NCBI GenBank assembly: GCA_903891235.1
Contig: CAITDW010000189.1
Location: forward strand, 1-6,834
Direction of reading: 5' to 3'
From: an uncultured Candidatus Saccharibacteria bacterium
Lineage (GTDB): Bacteria > Patescibacteriota > Saccharimonadia > Saccharimonadales > UBA4665
Length of the DNA: 6,834 nt
Below are positions 1 through 5,909 of the stretch, piece by piece (position 1 is the stretch's first letter; every line of letters starts with the position of its first letter). A program made the translations under genes and the position numbers. Below the pieces are notes generated by a model. It saw only the letters and a program-made list of their open reading frames with translations, ran no database searches and was not told the origin of the DNA.

Positions 1-90
1 ATTATAAAATCAATTAATCTTAGCCAGGAAAATTATAGAATCACTTAATGTTAGCCCAATTTATTTTATAGTCGCATTTAATCTTAGCCA
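1..90. repeat. Three imperfect direct repeats of about 26 bases, period 31-33
   Basis: Copies lie at 1-26, 32-57 and 65-90. Each ends in a core TTAAT(C/G)TTAGCC (starting at 14, 45 and 78), preceded by an AT-rich half of the form (A/T)TTATA. By eye, copies 1 and 2 match at 22 of 26 positions and copies 1 and 3 at 20 of 26. Read on the minus strand each unit is GGCTAA(G/C)ATTAA followed by TATAAT or TATAAA. The array runs to the window edge, so more copies may lie outside. Regular spacing of about three helical turns suggests a multi-site protein-binding array, such as a transposon end with several transposase sites or plasmid iterons. The function is not established. Confidence 0.6.
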
Positions 91-120
91 AAATCTGCCC
101 TTGATTGCTGGAATTTGTCT

Positions 121-237
121 TTATGATTGCAAGCCGATACAATTACTGACGCATCCATGTAAAATAGATTGAGCTACATAATCTATAGTAGCTAAAGTTA
201 TCCATTTTGTACCGTTATTAAATTCAACTACAGCCAT
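121..237 (-). CDS. Truncated phage fibre-like protein, N-terminal stub (38 aa)
   Basis: Reading from ATG at 237 gives 38 residues ending at TAA (123-121). Residues 5-21 (EFNNGTKWITLATIDYV) align with residues 12-28 of the 226-aa fibre protein just upstream (EFHDGTSWFSLATENWV); similarity stops after about residue 25. The start lies one base after the TAA of that gene (TAATATG), which suggests translational coupling, although no clear Shine-Dalgarno sequence is visible. In known phage fibres this FxxGTxWxxLAT segment follows a G-M-x-R-Y-N motif inside one chain, so this is probably the start of a third fibre gene cut short by rearrangement. A -1/+1 frame relation to the upstream gene is also possible. 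Whether the stub makes a stable protein is doubtful. Confidence 0.5.
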   Translation of the reverse strand: MAVVEFNNGTKWITLATIDYVAQSILHGCVSNCIGLQS

Positions 238-238
238 A

Positions 239-919
239 TTATAAACTAGTATTTAATCTTACCATGCCAGCTGTCCCAACAGTTGGTCGCTGTAGTGTAG
301 TTCCTGTTGGAATTGTTACAGACCCAGTACCAGATAGCACAGGGTTAGGACTAAGACTAATTGTTGCAACGTTGTTAACAATAGTTACTGTTATTTGATT
401 TGTAGTGCCTAGAATTGAATCAATCCCGCTTTTTGATAATCTAGCGAATGTAATGGAATCAGTACCAACAGTTGCTACTGTTGAGGTTAACATCCATGCT
501 GTTACGGCATTTAAGTTACCACTAATAACATCAATGAAATTTCCTCTAATCATTTGTGGGGAAGAATCAAAATCTGTACTTCTTGTTAATATCCAGTTTG
601 TACTAGCTGAACCAATATTAGTTACTATATATACGCCATTTTGAAATCCAGTTGTTTGATCTTTTACTAACACTCTATTGTTAACAGCTAGGGTTACTCC
701 ATCAAGAACAAAAGCTGCTTGAGTACCAGAGTTAGTTAAAGTTGCGCCACTTCCTGTAGTGCCGTTAGCATAAGTAGCAGTTAAGTTAGCAGTAGTTCCA
801 ACTAGACATGCAGGTACATCTGTTATTTTGTTTAAAACCCAATTTTCAGTTGCTAATGAAAACCAAGATGTTCCGTCGTGAAATTCCTGTTTACCAACAG
901 GCAAAGGTAATTGTGTCAT
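239..919 (-). CDS. Phage tail fibre/appendage protein (226 aa)
   Basis: Residues 12-24 form an EFHDGTSWFSLAT segment. Residues 40-160 form the appendage domain seen in many phage fibre proteins, with landmarks TANLTATYANGTTGSGATLT (44-62), LDGVTLAVNNRVLVKDQ (72-88), QNGVYIVT (93-100) and WILTRSTDFD (109-118). A short C-terminal module carries IPTGTTLQRP (203-212) and GMVRLN (218-223), and closely matches the C-terminus of the neighbouring 371-aa fibre. It is probably a structural virion protein in host contact, trimeric as fibres usually are (family knowledge). The ATG at 919 is 18 bases after the upstream stop, in the same frame but behind two tandem TAA codons. It is preceded by a CTTGCGAGA leader also found before the terminase start. 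No signal peptide or membrane segment is seen. The receptor is unknown. Confidence 0.8.
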   Translation of the reverse strand: MTQLPLPVGKQEFHDGTSWFSLATENWVLNKITDVPACLVGTTANLTATYANGTTGSGATLTNSGTQAAFVLDGVTLAVNNRVLVKDQTTGFQNGVYIVTNIGSASTNWILTRSTDFDSSPQMIRGNFIDVISGNLNAVTAWMLTSTVATVGTDSITFARLSKSGIDSILGTTNQITVTIVNNVATISLSPNPVLSGTGSVTIPTGTTLQRPTVGTAGMVRLNTSL

Positions 920-924
920 AATTT

Positions 925-935
925 TCTCGCAAGGT
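925..935 (-). promoter_or_regulatory. Ribosome-binding leader shared with the terminase gene (copy 2)
   Basis: On the minus strand ACCTTGCGAGA ends 5 bases before the ATG at 919. The identical 11 bases occur at 4687-4697, ending 6 bases before the ATG at 4680. GAGA is a weak Shine-Dalgarno match. An 11-base match by itself is not rare in a window of this size; the matching position relative to two start codons is what makes it notable. Confidence 0.45.
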
Positions 936-937
936 TA

Positions 938-2053
938 TTAAATTTCTATGTTATATCTTAGCATACCAGCACTTGGATTACTAGGTCTTTGATTAGTGAT
1001 ACCAGTAGGTATTTTTACATATCCATTGCCTGGTAAAGTAGGATTAGGTTTAAAGTTTGTTATAATCGGATTACTCAAAATTCCACTACCCGTAATATCT
1101 CCCTCTAAGGTAATGCCAGTATTTAACAAAGTAATAAGATAGTTATGAGCATCAGTTGCCGACCCTTGAGCATCAGAAGCTGAACTACTAGCATCTGATG
1201 CAGATGAAGATGCGCTACTAGATGAACTTCCAGCAGATATGGCAGATCCAGCAGCGGCTAAAGCTGATACTGTAGCACCCGCTGCTGACGCACTTGCCTC
1301 AGCAGCAGCACCAGTCGCTTCCGCAGCGGCTCCTGTAGCTTCTAAAGCTGATGCACTTGCTTCTGTGGCCGAAGCCGCTGCCTCAGTCGCAGAAGCTGCG
1401 GATTCTTCTGCCGATGCGGCAGCTTCTTCTGCAAGTCGTTCTAAGGTTTCAACTGTTGCGTAATCCTCATCTGGAATAGCAATCGCAAACTTGCCGTCAG
1501 TAATGATTTTAGCCATTCCCACGCCAAGTTCACTTAACACTTGCGCATTTGGCAAAGTAACGCTAGGAGTATTGATAACATAAGTTACATCACTTGGTGC
1601 AAAAGCTGCTTCTATTGCTGCGGGTCGATTATTATCATCACCTAACCACATATACCCAGTTGTTAAATTGGGTAAATTATCAATAGTTATAGTTGGATTA
1701 GGCTGCGCCGTATTGTTTAAGTCTCCTATCCAGATATTGTTAGACGCTAAAGCGGGAAGAGGAATGCTGCTGCTAGTACTAACAATACCCGCAGTATTAA
1801 TCATATAACCATCATCTAAAACGCTTAAAACTTGACTATTTGGTAACTGTGTATTTGGAAAACCTGTTATAAAACTAGATGCTGCTAAACTATCAAAGTT
1901 ATGTTTGATATTGATAATAGTTAGTTTCATATCAATTAATGCTGGAGACATCATGGAAAAATTATCAGTGCCGCCGATTAATATATAATCCTTGATAAGA
2001 GGAATCTTACCTGTAACAGGGGATATAAAATTATATAAAATCTCACAACTCAT
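938..2053 (-). CDS. Ala/Ser-rich phage tail fibre protein (371 aa)
   Basis: The N-terminal half (1-195) contains two duplicated motif pairs: LPNSQVLSVL (70-79) with LPNAQVLSEL (167-176), and NIWIGDLNN (106-114) with YMWLGDDNN (134-142). Residues 206-302 are almost entirely Ala, Ser, Glu, Thr and Gly in short periodic blocks of the SA-x-EA-x type, like the Ala/Ser repeat shafts of lambda-type side-tail fibres, and could form a trimeric coiled shaft. The C-terminus (316-371) has LEGDITGSG, then IPTGITNQRP (348-357) and GMLRYN (363-368), shared with the next gene. The ATG overlaps the patatin stop by four bases (ATGA), so translation is probably coupled; an AGG lies about 11 bases upstream. It is likely a virion fibre; which end binds the particle is inferred only by analogy. 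Confidence 0.8.
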   Translation of the reverse strand: MSCEILYNFISPVTGKIPLIKDYILIGGTDNFSMMSPALIDMKLTIINIKHNFDSLAASSFITGFPNTQLPNSQVLSVLDDGYMINTAGIVSTSSSIPLPALASNNIWIGDLNNTAQPNPTITIDNLPNLTTGYMWLGDDNNRPAAIEAAFAPSDVTYVINTPSVTLPNAQVLSELGVGMAKIITDGKFAIAIPDEDYATVETLERLAEEAAASAEESAASATEAAASATEASASALEATGAAAEATGAAAEASASAAGATVSALAAAGSAISAGSSSSSASSSASDASSSASDAQGSATDAHNYLITLLNTGITLEGDITGSGILSNPIITNFKPNPTLPGNGYVKIPTGITNQRPSNPSAGMLRYNIEI

Positions 2054-3213
2054 ACTGTTAAATGACCTATAAAATTAGTTATATTACCAATATCGTTATT
2101 AAAATATTGTGTTACTGAATTTTGATAATAAGCTAAAATTGCAGGTGTAGAATCATCTAGTTCAGTATCTAAATCGGGTTGTAAGTAATATTGCATTCTA
2201 TAGTAATACAAATTATCTAATGTATAATTAGCTCTTATGTTTAACTCTTGAGCAGTTATTTCTTGAGGGCCAGTAGTCATAGCTCCTAGTAAATACATAA
2301 TTAAATTAGCTCCTTCTAACGCTTTTAAATTTCCAACAGCATTTTGTAAATTTTTAACTTCTTTACTAGATAATTTCCATTTATCACCATAAGCCTTAGG
2401 ATCACTATTTAATTCTAATAATTCTCTTTTAGCTTTCTGTAGTAGAGTAGTGGTCGGCGCAGGAAATCCAACATCTCCAAGTCCTGTACCTATTGATAAG
2501 ACGCAAAATCTGGTAGCAGTCGGTTTAAGAGATCTGCCCATGGCCAAGGCAAATGATGCAGGATTATTTTGTGTAACACCACCGTCTATATATGAGTTTG
2601 CTCCGATATTCCATGCAGGGAAATACAGAGGAGCGGCACTTGTTGACATAGCAACATCAACCATTGAATTGCTTTGTCCTGATAAAATAGGAACAATGCT
2701 ACTGTTGGAAAAATAAACAGGTGTATTTGTAGTTTGAGAAAAATCAGGATTAACATCATTTTTCTCAAAGGATGTTATTAATACGTTAGTTAAGGCATTT
2801 TGTAAGGTATTCGTGCCAAATACTGATGTTAATTTACTATTTAATCTCATAGTACCGATACCTGATGTGGTGCTAGGATAAAAAGTAGGATTACTAAATG
2901 GACCTCCTACAATAGTGTTAACTTTAGTTAATGTAGATGGGGTGCTAGAAGGCGATGTACTACTAGTTGTAAATATCCAAGGACCGTCATTAGTAAAGAA
3001 ACTGTTAATATCCGATGGGGCGAGTCCTATAGAATAAGCTAACGCTTGGATACCACCAATTGAGCTGCCTGTTATAACATCAAAATATTTCCAGATTTCA
3101 TTGGGATTTATTCCCCACTGCTTAACAAATAATCCCATAAAGTTGGAAGAAATATAACCTCGCATTCCCCCACCATCAATTGATAATATCCTTACTGTGT
3201 TTGAATCGCTCAT
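2050..3213 (-). CDS. Patatin-like phospholipase (387 aa)
   Basis: Patatin-family lipid acyl hydrolases cleave fatty acids from phospholipids using a Ser-Asp dyad. All landmarks are present: the oxyanion-hole loop DGGGMRG (13-19), the nucleophile elbow GSSIG (49-53, Ser51) and the DGG motif (210-212, Asp210), followed by NNPA. The protein is predicted to be active. There is no N-terminal signal peptide or membrane helix, so it would be cytosolic, virion-associated or exported by a non-Sec route. The ATG follows the terminase TAA with no gap and its stop overlaps the fibre start, placing it firmly inside the phage operon. Related enzymes are secreted effectors in Rickettsia and Legionella (ExoU-like) and membrane-attacking effectors in CBASS defence (CapV); no cyclase gene is nearby. 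Its role here is open: host membrane damage, particle release or entry, or defence. Confidence 0.88.
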   Translation of the reverse strand: MSDSNTVRILSIDGGGMRGYISSNFMGLFVKQWGINPNEIWKYFDVITGSSIGGIQALAYSIGLAPSDINSFFTNDGPWIFTTSSTSPSSTPSTLTKVNTIVGGPFSNPTFYPSTTSGIGTMRLNSKLTSVFGTNTLQNALTNVLITSFEKNDVNPDFSQTTNTPVYFSNSSIVPILSGQSNSMVDVAMSTSAAPLYFPAWNIGANSYIDGGVTQNNPASFALAMGRSLKPTATRFCVLSIGTGLGDVGFPAPTTTLLQKAKRELLELNSDPKAYGDKWKLSSKEVKNLQNAVGNLKALEGANLIMYLLGAMTTGPQEITAQELNIRANYTLDNLYYYRMQYYLQPDLDTELDDSTPAILAYYQNSVTQYFNNDIGNITNFIGHLTV

Positions 3214-4680
3214 TTAAAAAAACCTTGGTTTGTCGTTATAGTTATATCGCATTTCAACCTGTCTTTTAGTTCTAGACATGGGCAGACCATCTAAAATAAC
3301 AAATTCTAAAGCATTCATTAAGTGATCTCGCCCTTTGTTGATCTTCCCTTTATCGTCTCTTGAATATCCACGCCATTCATCCATAAACTTACGACAAGTC
3401 TTGAACACTTTAAAACGACCAGTTCTAATACGCTCCAGTACCGAATCCACGGCCAGTTCTTTAGCATATTTGCCTTTGTTTAGTTTTAAGCCAGCTTTTG
3501 CGTAATCATCAATAAGCTTTTCTCCATCTCTTTGAGACCCTTGATTGACTGCTGGATCACAGACGCCAGGTATCCAGTCACAACCCATTATCATTAACGA
3601 TGCAGCATGTTGAGCGGCTGTCTTTTCTGTAACTGAATATTCCTTGTAAATGTATAGTATGTCATTGTCCTTATCATGAGCCATGAATACAACGGCAGTC
3701 GGCGCAAAGAAACCGACATCCATTCCAAATACACAAGGCCAATAATGAGGTATTTCAAACGGCTCTACTAAGAATTCAGATTCCATAACTTGATATACAA
3801 GTCCAGAACCAACACTCGGTATTCCTTTTTCCCTAGCCTCTAATTCATAAGGTTTTAAGGTACTTCTTAGTTGTTGCTTGGTTTCTTCTGATAAATGAGT
3901 ATTATCATCCCACGAAGCTTGAATATAATATTTACCATTAAAAATGATTTCTGGGTCAGTTCTTATTACTTCATCTTCTTGTTGCAGTTCTTCAATGGAC
4001 TGGATTTCTCCTTGTTCCGCCTTTTTCTTGGTAACTCGATGCTCTAAAAAATAGGACATCATTTCAGTGTAACCTTTAAGCGGTGTCATCGTAAGAATAA
4101 GCCTGCCCTGCCCCATCCCGTCAACATCTGCAAGTCTCATGCTACACTCAGTATAGACATCTTTTGGCGGTTCTTCGTCTAAATGTATTAAATGACACCT
4201 TGCTCCTTGGAACTTCTCTCTACCTTGTTTATATGATTTGAAATAAAGACTAGATACTCCGCCGCTAGAATGTTGAATTTGTACATAATCAACAGCTCCA
4301 TTAACGCCTGATAGCATAGCTTTTTTTAAGATTAAACTCGGGTGAATTAATCCATCTGTAAAATGGCCGTCCAAAGAATAACCACCTATCAACATTTTTT
4401 GTAAAACGTTTCTGGTGATTTCGTAATTTTCAGAAGCAACCCAAACTGTGATAGAATGATTAAATTTATGACCAGTCCACCAATCAGGATAAACACCAGT
4501 TAAATGAATAGCATCTTCAACGCAACCGCAATAAGTTTTCCCCGTTCTATTACCAGCTAAAAACAAACGTTCTATAGCCTTGGTACTAGCAGCGTGAAAT
4601 TTTTCTTGTTTAAGATGAGGTTTATAAAAAAGAAAACGTTTTTTATACTCACTTGTACAGTGGTGACTAGCAGTTAACAT
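3214..4680 (-). CDS. terL: Phage terminase large subunit (488 aa)
   Basis: This is the ATP-driven DNA-packaging motor and nuclease. Numbered from the ATG at 4680, the ATPase domain has Walker A GNRTGKT (43-49) and Walker B LIHLDEE (164-170, with the catalytic Glu next to it) and a likely coupling motif around TMTP (197-200). The C-terminal RNase H-like nuclease has FGMDVG (318-323, Asp321), CDPA (374-377, Asp375) and DHLMNA (452-457, Asp452). The FLAGNRTGKT and YPDWW features resemble epsilon15-type terminases. The frame is open to a TTG at 4740, but that TTG is the -35 box of a good promoter. The ATG at 4680 has a leader also used by a fibre gene, so the shorter start is preferred. All key residues are present and the protein is probably functional. 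No small-terminase or portal gene adjoins it. Confidence 0.9.
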   Translation of the reverse strand: MLTASHHCTSEYKKRFLFYKPHLKQEKFHAASTKAIERLFLAGNRTGKTYCGCVEDAIHLTGVYPDWWTGHKFNHSITVWVASENYEITRNVLQKMLIGGYSLDGHFTDGLIHPSLILKKAMLSGVNGAVDYVQIQHSSGGVSSLYFKSYKQGREKFQGARCHLIHLDEEPPKDVYTECSMRLADVDGMGQGRLILTMTPLKGYTEMMSYFLEHRVTKKKAEQGEIQSIEELQQEDEVIRTDPEIIFNGKYYIQASWDDNTHLSEETKQQLRSTLKPYELEAREKGIPSVGSGLVYQVMESEFLVEPFEIPHYWPCVFGMDVGFFAPTAVVFMAHDKDNDILYIYKEYSVTEKTAAQHAASLMIMGCDWIPGVCDPAVNQGSQRDGEKLIDDYAKAGLKLNKGKYAKELAVDSVLERIRTGRFKVFKTCRKFMDEWRGYSRDDKGKINKGRDHLMNALEFVILDGLPMSRTKRQVEMRYNYNDKPRFF

Positions 4681-4686
4681 TGATAA

Positions 4687-4697
4687 TCTCGCAAGGT
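4687..4697 (-). promoter_or_regulatory. Ribosome-binding leader of the terminase gene (copy 1)
   Basis: ACCTTGCGAGA on the minus strand, 6 bases before the ATG at 4680, identical to 925-935 before the 226-aa fibre gene. It supports 4680 as the terminase start. Confidence 0.45.
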
Positions 4698-4711
4698 AGT
4701 TAATTGTTTGA

Positions 4712-4740
4712 ATTATAGCAATTATCAATGGACAAGCCAA
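4712..4740 (-). promoter_or_regulatory. Promoter of the terminase-patatin-fibre operon
   Basis: On the minus strand there is TTGGCT (4740-4735), a 17-base spacer and a perfect TATAAT (4717-4712) with an extended TGC directly before it (4720-4718). Transcription would begin near 4705, about 25 bases before the ATG at 4680. It faces away from the parA promoter. No other convincing promoter is seen within the downstream genes, which are packed without gaps. Confidence 0.65.
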
Positions 4741-4794
4741 CTAAATAAAAACCGAGATAATATAAGAAACAAGCAATCTAATATTAATTACAAT

Positions 4795-4899
4795 GTAGGT
4801 GTCACTATAACACATATTTAGCATAATTTTGACACATAAAATGTGTCATTACGATACTAGTATTACATCATAATAAGTCATACTTGACACATTACCTAC
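4795..4899. promoter_or_regulatory. Candidate operator/parS: GTGTCA/TGACAC half-site cluster
   Basis: A perfect inverted repeat, TGACACAT-AAA-ATGTGTCA, spans 4830-4848. Outer half-sites GTAGGTGTCA (4795-4804) and TGACACATTACCTAC (4885-4899) face each other on either side, and a second palindrome ATACTAGTAT lies at 4854-4863. The last half-site overlaps the -35 box of the parA promoter. In ParA/ParG-type systems the ribbon-helix-helix protein binds such repeats upstream of parA, both as repressor and as centromere. That this region does so here is inferred from position and symmetry. Confidence 0.55.
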
Positions 4900-4912
4900 A
4901 CATTGGTATATG
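4884..4912 (+). promoter_or_regulatory. Promoter of the parA operon
   Basis: Perfect -35 TTGACA (4884-4889), a 17-base spacer and a -10 TATATG (4907-4912), preceded by TGG (4904-4906) as an extended -10. The -35 box sits within the TGACACAT half-site, so a protein bound there would block transcription. A Shine-Dalgarno AAAAGGG follows at 4923-4929. Confidence 0.6.
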
Positions 4913-4935
4913 TTATAGCTTTAAAAGGGTATAAT

Positions 4936-5577
4936 ATGATTTTATTAATTGGCGGCGAAAAGGGCGGAACTGGCAAATCTACTATATCAACTAATATAGC
5001 CGTAACATTAGCTCATAAAGGTCATGAAATAGTTATTGTTGATTGTGATCCACAAGGGACATCTACAAAGTGGTTAACACGGCGTAATAAATTTTATTCT
5101 GACTTACCAAAAGTGTTCTCTATTCAAAAAACAGGGGATACATATGACACCATTAAAGATTTATCTACCAGATATAAACACGTAATTATAGATGCTGGTG
5201 GTAGAGATTCCGAAGAGTTAAGAACTGCAATGGTAGCTTGTGAAAAAATGTATATTCCTCTTAAAGCTTCACAGCCAGATCTTGAGACTAGTAAACATAT
5301 GACACAATTAATTAAACTTGCAAGAAGTCTCAATAATAAACTTGATGCTTATACAATAATATCTATGGCTTCTACTCATTATAATTTGAACGAAGACAAA
5401 GAAGCCATATCTTTGCTAGCTCAATCTAATATAGCAAAAGTATCAGATGTTATTATTCATGAACGCAAAGTTTATCGTGATGCAATTGCTGATGGTAAAG
5501 GCGTAATAGTATATGATAATCCAAAGGCTATAACCGAAATTAACTTATTAATAAATGAGATATTTACAAATGCGTAA
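4936..5577 (+). CDS. parA: ParA-family partition ATPase (213 aa)
   Basis: ATPase that drives plasmid segregation together with a DNA-bound partner. Counting from the ATG at 4936, the deviant Walker A is EKGGTGKST (8-16, with the signature Lys9), Walker A' is VDCDPQG (35-41, Asp38) and Walker B is HVIIDAGG (82-89). The chain lacks an N-terminal helix-turn-helix domain, so it is of the short type Ib class, which relies on its partner for autoregulation. The frame opens at a TTG (4903), but that codon lies inside the promoter; the ATG at 4936 has AAAAGGG six bases before it. The stop overlaps the next gene. It probably secures inheritance of a plasmid or phage-plasmid; a chromosomal or other cargo-positioning ParA is less likely given the upstream operator-like repeats. 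Confidence 0.88.
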   Translation: MILLIGGEKGGTGKSTISTNIAVTLAHKGHEIVIVDCDPQGTSTKWLTRRNKFYSDLPKVFSIQKTGDTYDTIKDLSTRYKHVIIDAGGRDSEELRTAMVACEKMYIPLKASQPDLETSKHMTQLIKLARSLNNKLDAYTIISMASTHYNLNEDKEAISLLAQSNIAKVSDVIIHERKVYRDAIADGKGVIVYDNPKAITEINLLINEIFTNA

Positions 5578-5872
5578 TTCTAAATTTTCACTCGATACAG
5601 ATGATATAGAGCCAATAGAAGTTCAAACTGTAATTGATAAACAAGCATTGGCAGAATTTGCTAAAGGAGCAAGAACTCATGACATTATAGAAAACCTCGA
5701 ATCTTGGCGTAATGCTGATAAAGAAGGTTCTCCTAGTTACAACATGAGACTAACATTTAACCAATACCAGATAGGATTATTAAGACATGTCGCAAAAAAA
5801 GAAAAACGTAGTTTAAGTAACTTGTTAAAGTTGGTGCTATTTGAAGAATTAGAGAAGCGTATTAACCAGTAA
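5570..5872 (+). CDS. Small ribbon-helix-helix protein, ParG-like partner of ParA (100 aa)
   Basis: Residues 57-63 (YNMRLTF) form a likely DNA-contacting beta strand, followed by two helices (about 64-78 and 81-97), the ribbon-helix-helix fold of MetJ/Arc-type repressors. The N-terminal half (1-55) is polar and probably flexible, as in ParG, whose tail stimulates ParA. The start at 5570 overlaps the parA stop by eight bases; an in-frame ATG at 5555 would add five residues and cannot be excluded. GAGA lies about nine bases before 5570, and no better Shine-Dalgarno sequence precedes 5555. The gene order, ATPase then small RHH protein with repeats upstream, is that of type Ib partition loci. Binding to the 4795-4899 repeats is inferred. 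Sequence alone does not identify a known family member. Confidence 0.7.
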   Translation: MRNSKFSLDTDDIEPIEVQTVIDKQALAEFAKGARTHDIIENLESWRNADKEGSPSYNMRLTFNQYQIGLLRHVAKKEKRSLSNLLKLVLFEELEKRINQ

Positions 5873-5909
5873 ACCTAGACCTAAATTACAGACTCAAAAG
5901 ATTATTACC

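Noticed and set aside
1..90. CRISPR array
   Set aside because: The repeats are imperfect, the gaps between them are only 5-7 bases, and there are no spacer-length unique segments or cas genes.
405..644. Plus-strand open frame of 79 codons
   Set aside because: It lies opposite the conserved appendage domain of the 226-aa fibre protein and has no recognisable features.
1239..1463. Plus-strand open frame rich in Ala, Asp and Ser (74 codons)
   Set aside because: It is the antisense of the Ala/Ser-rich shaft of the fibre gene; low-complexity GC-richer codons keep the opposite frame open. No ribosome-binding site or independent similarity is seen.
2450..2768. Open frames on both strands inside the patatin gene
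   Set aside because: They overlap the region encoding the conserved DGG motif of the patatin and look like shadows of that gene.
2050..3213. CBASS defence operon with the patatin as CapV-type effector
   Set aside because: No CD-NTase cyclase or ancillary Cap gene adjoins it; its neighbours are terminase and fibre genes.
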